Shown here in pieces: positions 14,338-21,882 of a stretch of DNA of 21,882 bases (position 1 is its first letter; the number at the start of each line of letters is the position of its first letter). A program made the position numbers and the translations under genes. The DNA comes from JABDAD01 sp964409695. GTDB lineage: Bacteria; Pseudomonadota; Alphaproteobacteria; Rickettsiales; Rickettsiaceae. The stretch is from the NCBI GenBank assembly GCA_964409695.1, contig CAYPDX010000023.1, positions 1 through 21,882 on the forward strand, given 5' to 3'. The notes beneath the pieces are model-generated. The model made no database searches. It was not told where the DNA came from and saw only the letters and a program-made list of their open reading frames with translations.

Positions 14338-15738
14338 TTGTATTTTTTATTTGTTAAAAGGCTTTCGTCTAACATTTTATTTCTAGAATCAGTAAGACAT
14401 AAATTACTTCAGTCAAATACAAATGAGGAGGAAATAAAAAACAGGATTCACAAATTATCTGAAGAAATAATTAGTACAATGTCTGATATGCTGTCTAGTA
14501 AGAAAGGGCGCATATTAGATGAAGTTATCCCTCATACTATGCAACAAAGTCGTAGTTCTTTGTTTGATGAGCCTACAGTAACTAGTGTACAAGATAAAAT
14601 TACTTTAAAATCTAAATGTAATCAGCTCAAAATGTTGACTCCATCTGGAGCTTTTGTGACTTGCCCTAATCAAATAGCAAGTATATTAACGAAGATTAGT
14701 GTAGGCGTTGGGATCCCTTCATATAAGCAGGGAGAAGATATAATCAATTCTATTACAAAAGCACTTCAAGGGCTTGTAAAACATTTCCATAAAGAGGAAG
14801 TAGTCTTATTAGGTAATTTTTATCATGAGATTGCAGATAATGCTTCAGAAACATTTATTAATAAAATTCTGGATTTAGTCACTAAACAGTACCAAAATAC
14901 TAACGTTTATATTCTTATGATGTCTACAGGATTTGATAACCAGAATAATCCTATTGTAGGTAAAGGGAATAATGTGCGTAATTTTTTTGAGATCTTGTCT
15001 CCTGCCAGAAATTCTGGGGTATTTAAGGCTGGAGCAATTTTAGATGCAGATTTAAAAACTATTATACATAAAGGGGAAGAGCGTGGAGTTACTGACGAAT
15101 GGGTAAAACGTCTTCTGTACCCGATTGTTTATCCCAAAGAATATCATTTACCTAACGCCGCAGATTTTGTATCTCCTTTGTATCCAAGGCATGAATATGA
15201 TGGTAGTTTGACAAACAATTTTGCAGTTGCAATACATTATCTTATTACGGGAATTGCAATAAGGCAGCCGATAGGTGGTGATTTTGGTTTTTCCTCAAAA
15301 TCACTAGAGGCTTTTCTGTATAAAATGGATTGGAGTGAAGAGGTTGTGCAATATGGGATTGATATTGCAATGAGTGTAACGGTTGCAACAAGCGAGCTAA
15401 ATATTGTGGAGGCAGTGCTTGGAGATAAGCTGCACGACCCATCCGCACATAAGTTATATTATATGGTTCCCGAAGTTTTTAATGTTATGATACAATTATT
15501 AATAAAAAATATAGCACACTTGTCCTCTTCCAAATACCCCTATACGGTTTCTAGAATTGGTAGTACGCAGCTACCACTTGGCCGTAGAACAGACAACATA
15601 GAAGAGGACTATAAATTTTATCGACAGGAGTGCAGTAGACTTATGGGAGAACCACACAAAAATACTATATTATCTGATGATATATTAACTGAAGCTGAGA
15701 TTCTGAAAATTCAAACAGATTATGGTATTATTGAGTAA
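14338..15738 (+). CDS. GT-A glycosyltransferase resembling glucosylglycerate/mannosylglycerate synthases
   Basis: This is a nucleotide-sugar glycosyltransferase of the GT-A fold. Residue numbers are from the TTG at 14338. A helical N-terminal part of about 115 residues precedes the catalytic domain. That domain has VGKGNNVRNFFEIL (the GxKGxxxR nucleotide-sugar block), AGAILDADLKT with the DxD (D236, D238), and QPIGGDFGFS. The late block VVQYGIDIAMSVTVATSELN then runs into LGDKLHDP (H366). The order FGIDI, EAxLG, KxHDP is typical of glucosylglycerate and mannosylglycerate synthase-like enzymes, which make compatible solutes or modify polar acceptors. The acceptor here is unknown. No ATG exists in this frame at the start; see the separate entry on the 5' extension. 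Divergent from the transferase gene. Confidence 0.75.
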   Translation: MYFLFVKRLSSNILFLESVRHKLLQSNTNEEEIKNRIHKLSEEIISTMSDMLSSKKGRILDEVIPHTMQQSRSSLFDEPTVTSVQDKITLKSKCNQLKMLTPSGAFVTCPNQIASILTKISVGVGIPSYKQGEDIINSITKALQGLVKHFHKEEVVLLGNFYHEIADNASETFINKILDLVTKQYQNTNVYILMMSTGFDNQNNPIVGKGNNVRNFFEILSPARNSGVFKAGAILDADLKTIIHKGEERGVTDEWVKRLLYPIVYPKEYHLPNAADFVSPLYPRHEYDGSLTNNFAVAIHYLITGIAIRQPIGGDFGFSSKSLEAFLYKMDWSEEVVQYGIDIAMSVTVATSELNIVEAVLGDKLHDPSAHKLYYMVPEVFNVMIQLLIKNIAHLSSSKYPYTVSRIGSTQLPLGRRTDNIEEDYKFYRQECSRLMGEPHKNTILSDDILTEAEILKIQTDYGIIE

Positions 15739-15824
15739 AGTAGGTTTTTTTGGCTAAATATGCAGTATGTTAGATGTAAAGCTGCATGCAAGCGATCTAC
15801 GGATTTTCAAACTCGAATTTTAAT

Positions 15825-16416
15825 TTACTGAGAATATAGAATCTGTCTTTTTAATTCATTGGCCATTTTAATATAACTATGCTTTGGATCAAGATTATGG
15901 TCATTTTGTAATATGTTTTTCCTAACCATCTTAAAGTATATGCTATTTGTATATTATTTCTGCTGCCATAATAATTTTCTTGAACGATTATAGTCTCATC
16001 AAAGAATGTTCTGGCTTTTTCGTATTCACCGAGGTTAAAATACGTTGCTCCTAAATCTTTTAAAATATACAAAGTTTCTAGGTTTTTACGATTGCCGTAA
16101 TAAGCCTCTTGAATAACTAAGGCCTCTTCCAATAATTCTCTTGCCTTGTGATATGATTCTAGATTTATAGATACCTGCCCTAAACGCCTTAAAGTGAATG
16201 ATATATCTATATGCTGAGGGTCTGTGTAGTATTTTGAATTGACAGGGCTTCTTCTGCTAGTGTTTTTGCTTTAATATAATCTCCTAGACGGTTACGTGCT
16301 GATACCACCCAGTTTAGAGTAGAAGCTATTTCTATGTGATTGTTCATTCTATAATAATGTTCCTGAATAGCGAGAGTTTCCTCGAATAATTCTTTCTTTT
16401 GCTTACAAGTAGGCAT
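15825..16416 (-). pseudogene. TPR-repeat protein remnant, twice frameshifted and lacking its start
   Basis: The repeats are of the kinesin-light-chain (TPR_12) type, with LGEYEKARTFFDETIIVQENYYG as the clearest unit. Three frames must be joined: 16416 to 16207 (ETLAIQEHYY, LGDYIKAKTLAEEALSIQ), then 16225 to 15900 (HIDISFTLRRLGQVSIN, ARELLEEALVIQEAYYGNRK), then 15905 to 15825. The last frame ends DPKHSYIKMANELKRQILYSQ-stop. The shifts fall near 16222 and 15905. No natural N-terminus is present at 16416. TPR arrays bind protein partners, but this one is no longer expressed as a full protein. Its final residues match the end of the plus-strand remnant next to it. Confidence 0.72.
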
Positions 16417-16643
16417 ATCCCGCTTTTGAAATTCAAGAAAACTATTATGGACCTAATGATCCTGAAGTAGCAAACACTTTAATCATTCTAGCGCAATTAG
16501 AAAATGCTATCAAAAATGATAAAAAAGCTTTAATTCTTGTTGAAAAAGCAAGCGATATATTACAAAAATATCCTGGAGTAAATCCTGAGCATAATTATAT
16601 AAAAAATGCTAATGAGTTAAAGAGAAAAATACTTGGTGATTAA
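16413..16643 (+). pseudogene. C-terminal remnant of a second TPR protein, opposite orientation
   Basis: The plus-strand frame runs from just after a TAG at 16410 to a TAA at 16641-16643, with no start codon of its own. It encodes a partial TPR unit (FEIQENYYGPNDPEVANTL), another helix pair, and the end NPEHNYIKNANELKRKILGD. That end resembles the C-terminus of the minus-strand remnant (DPKHSYIKMANELKRQIL). The two share ancestry and now lie back to back with their broken 5' sides touching at about 16412, which points to an inversion or recombination between paralogues. Confidence 0.65.
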
Positions 16644-16867
16644 GGTGGGTGAGGCTATTTGCTTTTATTTTTCGCCGGAGAAGGATTATTCTGCAGATGT
16701 GAGCAAAACAAATTTCCTAGGGAGAGATTGTTAAATTGAGGTTAGAAGCTGAAGCAACACTGTAGATCAGTTAAAATTATTACCAGAATTTAGTATTTTA
16801 TACTTGTATTGATTATCAATTATTAGTACACTTATTGTTCGTAGTAAATTATTGTTCAATATTAATA
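16644..16867 (+). other. Short spacer upstream of the HD hydrolase gene
   Basis: About 220 bases hold no recognised gene. A 28-codon frame from GTG 16645 (EAICFYFSPEKDYSADVSKT) is likely noise or a fragment. The 60 bases before 16868 are AT-rich and must contain the promoter of the hydrolase gene; no clear pair of hexamers stands out. Confidence 0.3.
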
Positions 16868-17524
16868 ATGGAAGATCTTTTAGACTTAGACTTTGAATCT
16901 TGTAAGTATTCTGATAGATTATTAGATAAGCTCGCATTAATAAATGAAAACTCTTCTGATAAAATAGATATCTTGGAAGTTAAGAAAGCTATTTACTATG
17001 CAAGAAAATACCACGGTAATCAAAAGAGACAGTCAGGAGAACCATATTACTCCCACCCATTAGAAGTAGCATACATGATATCTGATTATCTTTTTAGAAC
17101 TGATATCATTGTAACAAGTATACTGCATGATACAATCGAAGATACTGAACTTACTTTTGAAATGATAGAATCTATATTTGGCAAATTAGTTGCAAGCCAA
17201 GTAGAAGATTTAACTCGAATAAAAGAAAACAACAGAAAAATCAGCTCAGCAGAGGTGGTTGAATCTTTATGGCTTCAAAAGAAGTATGATGTATTGCTTA
17301 TAAAGCAATTTGATAGGCTGCATAATATGCAGACTATTGGAGTCAAATCTCCTGATAAAATAAAAAAAATTACCAAAGAGACAATAGGGACTTTTATAGT
17401 TCTTGCAGCATACCTCGGTATAAGAAATATAGAAGAAGAATTACTTAGCTCATGTAAAACATTTAGTGAGAAGAATGAGGAAGATCATGGTTATATTTTT
17501 TCTCATATAAAGGATGTTCATTGA
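16868..17524 (+). CDS. HD-domain (p)ppGpp hydrolase-like protein (short SpoT/SAH type)
   Basis: This protein resembles the metal-dependent HD hydrolase half of RelA/SpoT enzymes, which degrades the alarmone (p)ppGpp. Using ATG 16868 it has 218 residues; a TTG 33 bases earlier is in frame but less likely. Motifs are KRQSGEPYYSHPLEVAYMI (H63), SILHDTIEDTEL (H87-D88 and the E-D pair) and LIKQFDRLHNMQTIG (D149). Together these make the HD metal site. No synthetase or TGS/ACT domain follows, so it is a hydrolase-only enzyme, as found scattered in Rickettsiales genomes. It would lower stringent-response signalling. The 3' end overlaps the convergent MFS gene by 62 bases. Confidence 0.85.
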   Translation: MEDLLDLDFESCKYSDRLLDKLALINENSSDKIDILEVKKAIYYARKYHGNQKRQSGEPYYSHPLEVAYMISDYLFRTDIIVTSILHDTIEDTELTFEMIESIFGKLVASQVEDLTRIKENNRKISSAEVVESLWLQKKYDVLLIKQFDRLHNMQTIGVKSPDKIKKITKETIGTFIVLAAYLGIRNIEEELLSSCKTFSEKNEEDHGYIFSHIKDVH

Positions 17525-18812
17525 TTTTCTCAAGCATTTCAAAATGACGGATAGCATATGTAAAAGCTATAGCAGTTGGAATCATAACAACTAGTACTAC
17601 CCAGTTTCCAAAGATTTCAGAAAAATAAACAAGACCAAATGAAGTTATTACATATATAAAAGCTCGTGATAATGCATATGAGAATGTAGCATAAGTAAAA
17701 CGTTTAAAAACAGGAAATCTTTTATAAAAAATTGATACAGCAGGGGTGCCCATAAACCCAAATACTACGATAATCACTTGTATTGCCATCATCTGGTATG
17801 AGGAAGTAAGATTATCTAGTAAGTAAGGACATATTGCTACAAAGACTAGAAATATAGCAAGCCTTACTTTGATGATTTTAAATGGATGTATTATATAGCT
17901 TAGGTAGGCTAATATAATCCAGCTAAATAATTGCATCATTGATACTAGGAAGTTTTGATGAATTATCTGTTCAGGAGTAAAATTAAAAGAATCTTTTAGA
18001 ATATTTCCACAATACATGTAAGTAAAATAAAAACATACAGGCCAGGAACATTCTATAAAAAATAAGCAAAGAGCTGTTTTCTTGTTAACTTTTTCATTCC
18101 AGATTATGTTTTGTTTTAAAATATTTGGGTCATTATCAGTTTCAATAATGGCATTTCTAATTCTGCGTTTTGCATCAGCAAAATCTGGAGTTTCTCTAAG
18201 ACGTGTTCTAGCAATAGCACCAATTACGGCAACTAAGGCGCCAAACCAAAATGCATTTCTCCAATTGAATCCAAAAGAAGTAACTAGAGACGCGATGCCA
18301 AGAGCGCATGTTCCTCCAAGGACTCCAAAAATAGCAATTGATGTTACAGCTGGGTATTGTATAGGAGGTTTAGTAATTTCAGTTATATAAAGATTTGCAG
18401 CAACTACTTCTCCCATGGATGACATTCCTTGAATAATTCTACAAGCAGTAACTATGTATGCTGCTGTAATCCCTATTTGTTCATAAGTTGGAAGAATCGC
18501 CATCGTAAGGCAAGATAAGGACATCATTGTTGTCGTTATAATAACAGTTGCTTTTCTTCCAATATTATCACCGATATATCCGAAAATAAGTGCTCCAAAT
18601 GGCCTTAAAATATAAGAAGAGCAGAATGCAAAGGCAGTAAGAAGCGATTTTGTATGAGGATCAGTTTGAGGAAAGAAAAGTTCATTTAATAGAACTGACA
18701 TATGTACATATAGCAATAGATCAAAATATTCAAGAAAAGTGCCTATAGATAATAAACCTATCGCTTCTTTTTGCCTTGGCTTTAAGGATGAGTATATTTC
18801 TGTATTTGGCAT
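17463..18812 (-). CDS. MFS transporter of the ProP-like (metabolite:H+ symporter) family
   Basis: This 449-residue protein has about twelve hydrophobic segments and the family's start LLSIGTFLEYFDLLLYVHM. The MFS motif between helices 2 and 3 is GYIGDNIGRKA, followed by the RIIQGMSSMGEV region of helix 4/5. Proteins of this kind carry proline, betaine or other small metabolites, and the substrate here is unknown. Rickettsiales carry many such copies for importing host metabolites. The RBS AGGA lies eight bases before the ATG at 18812. It follows the second DUF2608 gene by 41 bases on the same strand, suggesting cotranscription. The last 20 codons overlap the convergent hydrolase gene. The C-terminus KYNHDLPHSSH may therefore be a later extension. 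Confidence 0.88.
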   Translation of the reverse strand: MPNTEIYSSLKPRQKEAIGLLSIGTFLEYFDLLLYVHMSVLLNELFFPQTDPHTKSLLTAFAFCSSYILRPFGALIFGYIGDNIGRKATVIITTTMMSLSCLTMAILPTYEQIGITAAYIVTACRIIQGMSSMGEVVAANLYITEITKPPIQYPAVTSIAIFGVLGGTCALGIASLVTSFGFNWRNAFWFGALVAVIGAIARTRLRETPDFADAKRRIRNAIIETDNDPNILKQNIIWNEKVNKKTALCLFFIECSWPVCFYFTYMYCGNILKDSFNFTPEQIIHQNFLVSMMQLFSWIILAYLSYIIHPFKIIKVRLAIFLVFVAICPYLLDNLTSSYQMMAIQVIIVVFGFMGTPAVSIFYKRFPVFKRFTYATFSYALSRAFIYVITSFGLVYFSEIFGNWVVLVVMIPTAIAFTYAIRHFEMLEKINEHPLYEKKYNHDLPHSSH

Positions 18813-18853
18813 TATAAATTCCTATAATGAAATAAGTTAGAATTAATCATGAG

Positions 18854-19699
18854 TTAGTTTAGATAATTTTTTTCTTTTGTCTTTTTAAGTTCGTTATGGC
18901 TAAGCCATATATGATTTTGTTCTAAAATCTGGAAACGTAGTTTTTCTGTTTGTTCATCAATTACAGGTTTTTGCATTTTTGATACTGCAGTATAATGAAT
19001 TCCATAATACTTAATATTTAGTTTAGAACACATTTTTTCTAGGGATTCTAGATTACTCAATTGATCATCTATAAATATTATTGATTTAGGGTAATATTTG
19101 TAGTGGTTTAAAATATATTCTAATATTTTTGCTTTATCAATCTGAGCTGTTAAAATCACTCCAGACTTTAGCATTGGAGTGCCGTCTTGTTCTTCTAGTT
19201 CTTTAATATACAAATCTTTGTTAATTGGAGAAAGAGTAGTAAAATCAAAGCCTAATTTTTGTAATTGCTTAATTCTCCAATCTTCTAATTTATCTATTAC
19301 TCCAAATTTTCCAGTAAAGATTGATGAAAGAGCTATTGATGGAATTTTACGTTTCTGCAAATCTTTAAATATATGAGTGATTTCTGGATCTACTAATTGC
19401 CATTTTGCTTTAGATGAGGTAATCCCATATATGATTCTCATTTCTTCTTTAGAATGACGTGCCTTAATTTCTTTCCAAAGTTTTTTTCGATAAGGATGAC
19501 GGCTGAGCGTGTATTCATCGGTTGGCATAATAAGTACATTATCTACATCAAAAATAACTAATGTATTTCTACCAGAGTGCTCATTAATTATATGCTTAAG
19601 TTGAGTTAGATTATGAGTTGTAGTTATATTTGCTTCTGTAGAATTGCTTGTTATAAAAAAACTCAATATCATCACAATAAATAATTTTATAAATTGCAT
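18854..19699 (-). CDS. Secreted DUF2608 HAD-superfamily protein, copy 2
   Basis: This 281-residue paralogue of the gene at 6114-6938 keeps all HAD motifs. These are FDVDNVLIMPTDEY (D51, D53), ALSSIFTGKF (motif II Ser), the Lys of PMLKSG, and FIDDQ (D211, D212). The N-terminus QFIKLFIVMILSFFITSNS is a signal peptide, probably cut near residue 23. It is predicted to act as a phosphatase outside the cytoplasm, with unknown substrate. The two copies share long blocks (PYRKKLWK-like, TGKFG, SIIFIDDQLSN), so they diverged from one gene. It leads a likely two-gene unit with the MFS transporter. The RBS is weak (TAGG) before the ATG at 19699. Confidence 0.82.
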   Translation of the reverse strand: MQFIKLFIVMILSFFITSNSTEANITTTHNLTQLKHIINEHSGRNTLVIFDVDNVLIMPTDEYTLSRHPYRKKLWKEIKARHSKEEMRIIYGITSSKAKWQLVDPEITHIFKDLQKRKIPSIALSSIFTGKFGVIDKLEDWRIKQLQKLGFDFTTLSPINKDLYIKELEEQDGTPMLKSGVILTAQIDKAKILEYILNHYKYYPKSIIFIDDQLSNLESLEKMCSKLNIKYYGIHYTAVSKMQKPVIDEQTEKLRFQILEQNHIWLSHNELKKTKEKNYLN

Positions 19700-20282
19700 A
19701 AAACCTATAGTTTATATAACTTTCATTACGATTTACACTACTCAAAAATTGGAATAAAAACTACAAATTACCAATAAATAAGCGCTTCAAATAGTTTTGT
19801 GTACCCAAATAGCGGAGAAAGTTTAGCAAGACAAAAATTCAGAGCTTAAAAAAACTGCTAAACTCTCTAGGGCAAACAACCAACGATTGTTTTATTTTCT
19901 AAGTTAGCACTTATAATTGTACTACGCAACTACAAAAAATAATAAGTACAACAGACTTTTTTTTAAGATGTTAAGTATAGATATTTATAATAATGTCTTA
20001 TTCTATTAGTTAACCCGTCATTAGGAAATTCTCACTTTATTTTTTTCTACGAAGAAAATAACTTTTTAGGTTATATTCTTTGAATTTACTAGTTTTTAAA
20101 ATAAAATAATAGGAACTATTAGACTTCTCCAGGGAGGCTCAAGCAATAACCAGACATTCTTATAGTTTTAATTAAAGATTCGCTTTTAGGCGTAACTGGG
20201 ACCAACTAGCCTTTTCCACAAAATTGGGGCACTCTCAATTTATATATTACTAATATAGAATTTGATTTTAGTCGGATAAGGC
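19700..20282. other. Gene-free AT-rich region, 583 bases
   Basis: No coding frame of note and no RNA gene are recognised. The right-hand part has oligo-T runs and a weak hairpin AAACAA...TTGTTT (about 19874-19895) followed by TTATTTT, which could be a terminator on the plus strand. The part near 20190-20240 (GGGACCAACTAGCC and TTTTCCACAAAATTGGGG) is less AT-rich than its surroundings and could be a fragment of lost mobile DNA. I cannot name it. Confidence 0.35.
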
Positions 20283-21716
20283 CTAGTACTCCAATAAATC
20301 ATTAATATCAATGATACGGTAAAAATATCCGGACTCTGCTAAGCTATGCGTTACCCCGCCAAACTGAATCAAAACTGGACAAAGTCCAAGGCCTCGCGGG
20401 ACATTAAGGGCTTTTGACTTGGCTTCAATAGATTCTATAACTTCCGAACCTATTTCTCTGCGCGAAAATTTAATCTCACAAAGATATAAGTTCCTTGAAC
20501 GTGTTTGGATAAGGTAATCTATCTGACAGCCTTTATGAGTTTTAGTTGCTTTCTGGTAGTATGGACTTGAGGCTACAATCTCACCTGCTTTTGCACCAAT
20601 AGCCTTCATTAAGAGCTCGTTGTTGTTAAGTAAAAGATTTTCTACCTGCAGCCCCATAACCCCGCTCCATCCAGGCATATTATCTAAAGCAATTTCGCTA
20701 TTGTATGTATAACCAGATGCCTTACGCGTAACTATATATTTGAGATAAAAACGCAAATAATTATCTCGAAGTCTGTAAATGACTTGCCTCAAAGGCTTTT
20801 CAGATTTAAATGACCAACTAACATGTTCATCAACAAAGCCGCTTATCACAAGGTTCTTCATATAATTACTCATAGTACCGGAGTTGCCATATTCCGTTTC
20901 TATTTTAAGCTGCTGCAAGGTCTTCATGCCAGCAGATAATTTATCAAGAATATTTGTATATATGCCGCTCTTTTTTTCGAATAGATCATGAAAAATATAG
21001 TTATATTCGTTATGGAATATTCCACTGTGATCCAGAAAAAGTCTAGCTATATTACTATCTGCAGAAAACTGCGGATTGATTTGCTCAATATACCATGGGA
21101 TACCTCCTGTAACAGATAGTATCTTTAGAATCTCATAATTTGATCCCTTAAATCCCAGTTTTTTAAGAAATATACAAGACTCGGGCAATGAAAGTTCTTT
21201 TAAATCTATTTTTTGAGATATACGTCCAAAAAGCGCTGTACTTTTAATTATATTCTCCTCTATCCAGGTCGAAACTGATCCGCAAAGTATAAGGGTAAGG
21301 CGAGGATATTTCTGTAGTGACATATCCCACCAATTTTTTAGTTTACTGATAAACAACGGATCCTTATGAGCCATCCAAGAAATTTCATCAAGCAGGATCA
21401 CAGTTGGTAGCTCGGTCAGCTGCTCGGTGATGTTATCAAAAGCATCGCTCCAATCCAAAAAGGTCAAAGGTGGTATTTTAAAATGACTGTAAAACTGTTT
21501 TGCAAAGGCATCACGTTGATCTTGTGCAGAAGACCCTTCTGTTGGAGCAAGTCCAGTGAAAGAAAGAAATATTTGTTTTTTACCAAACTCTGCAGCTAAC
21601 CTGCTCTTGCCGATTCTTCTCCTGCCGGTAATAGTTACGAGAATTGGTCTATTCATATAAGAAAGTGATCTCAGAGACTCTAACTCCTTTGAGCGCCCGA
21701 TAAAATGTTGACCCAT
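20283..21716 (-). CDS. ArchATPase/DUF234-type P-loop ATPase with C-terminal PD-(D/E)XK-like domain
   Basis: This is a 477-residue ATPase of the AAA-like group common in archaea and some symbionts. From the ATG at 21716 the order is: FIGRSKELE start, Walker A TGRRRIGKSRL (30-40), Walker B VILLDE (106-111), sensor LILCGS (142-147), a GGIPWYI motif (204-210) and a winged-helix-like middle (NYMKNLVISGFVDE). The C-terminus resembles a PD-(D/E)XK nuclease fold, with E359, D400 and E414-x-K416 in CQIDYLI and LYLCEIKFS. The start is decided by the RBS GGAG (21728-21725) eight bases upstream; a GTG at 21725 overlaps it. Base composition is visibly less AT-rich than the cargo region, suggesting separate acquisition. 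The biological role of the family is poorly known. Confidence 0.83.
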   Translation of the reverse strand: MGQHFIGRSKELESLRSLSYMNRPILVTITGRRRIGKSRLAAEFGKKQIFLSFTGLAPTEGSSAQDQRDAFAKQFYSHFKIPPLTFLDWSDAFDNITEQLTELPTVILLDEISWMAHKDPLFISKLKNWWDMSLQKYPRLTLILCGSVSTWIEENIIKSTALFGRISQKIDLKELSLPESCIFLKKLGFKGSNYEILKILSVTGGIPWYIEQINPQFSADSNIARLFLDHSGIFHNEYNYIFHDLFEKKSGIYTNILDKLSAGMKTLQQLKIETEYGNSGTMSNYMKNLVISGFVDEHVSWSFKSEKPLRQVIYRLRDNYLRFYLKYIVTRKASGYTYNSEIALDNMPGWSGVMGLQVENLLLNNNELLMKAIGAKAGEIVASSPYYQKATKTHKGCQIDYLIQTRSRNLYLCEIKFSRREIGSEVIESIEAKSKALNVPRGLGLCPVLIQFGGVTHSLAESGYFYRIIDINDLLEY

Positions 21717-21772
21717 TGACTTCACTCCAAAATTAGATATTGATGATCAGCGCGAGACAAATCCAACGCATA

Positions 21773-21810
21773 ACTCGCGCATGAACTATAAATATCATTT
21801 GTGCGCGAGT
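21773..21810. promoter_or_regulatory. GC-rich inverted repeat upstream of the ATPase gene
   Basis: ACTCGCGCA (21773-21781) and TGCGCGAGT (21802-21810) are perfect 9-bp inverted arms about 20 bases apart, enclosing an AT-rich core. A third copy of the core, GCGCGAG (21750-21756), lies in direct orientation between this dyad and the start of the gene. In this AT-rich context they stand out, and they sit where an operator for the ATPase gene would be. The RNA form would also be a hairpin. Confidence 0.5.
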
Positions 21811-21882
21811 ATGTAAAGTAGATTTTTGCGGCTTTGTTGCTTAAATATGAGAGATATGTTAGAACTCGAGTACAGTTAACAC

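Noticed and set aside
18082..18390. Plus-strand 102-codon frame
   Set aside because: It is antisense to the MFS transporter's central membrane helices and has no homology features; the MFS frame is the real one.

Overview
This is an AT-rich window full of decaying genes, mobile DNA and stress or addiction modules. That points to the accessory genome of an intracellular bacterium. The mix of a short (p)ppGpp-hydrolase-like gene, a ProP-type MFS carrier, two secreted DUF2608 HAD proteins, TPR proteins, toxin-antitoxin modules and a group II intron recalls the cargo of Rickettsiales integrative elements (Rickettsia, Orientia and relatives). A Legionella-like or Holosporales-like symbiont cannot be excluded. 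The taxonomic placement is inference: no rRNA, tRNA or conjugation gene is visible here.

Region 1 (1-4.2 kb, minus strand) is an addiction zone. A type IV AbiE module is split by a group II intron. The intron's maturase and 5' half are in the window and its 3' end lies beyond base 1. Upstream of abiEi is a 430-base stretch packed with dyads, the first of which encloses the abiEi ribosome binding site. Next comes a Phd/VapB-type antitoxin with a broken VapC toxin.

Region 2 (4.2-6.1 kb) has a plus-strand run: an orphan ribbon-helix-helix antitoxin, a secreted glutathione peroxidase and a VanX-type D-Ala-D-Ala dipeptidase. It is followed by a frameshifted LysE/ArgO exporter remnant on the minus strand.

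Region 3 (6.1-19.7 kb) is the AT-richest cargo. On the minus strand lie a DUF2608 HAD protein, a 71-residue unknown and a 1083-residue protein with an N-terminal LuxR-type helix-turn-helix, a hydrophobic segment, a STAND/NB-ARC NTPase and a TPR tail. Divergent from it are two tandem JmjC/cupin-8 paralogues, one of which has lost its distal metal-binding His. Then come an Sfp-type phosphopantetheinyl transferase cut by an in-frame TGA, a GT-A glycosyltransferase with a disturbed start, and TPR pseudogenes lying back to back. After these are a (p)ppGpp hydrolase-like HD gene, an MFS transporter and a second DUF2608 gene.

Region 4 (19.7-21.9 kb) has 583 bases without a recognisable gene, then an ArchATPase/DUF234-type ATPase with a C-terminal PD-(D/E)XK-like motif. 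GC-rich inverted repeats lie upstream of it.

The most interesting parts are the membrane-linked LuxR-STAND-TPR regulator and its divergent neighbourhood (oxygenases, carrier-protein activator, glycosyltransferase), and the intron-interrupted AbiE locus with its unusual SD-embedding palindromes. All functional links between genes are inference from position.
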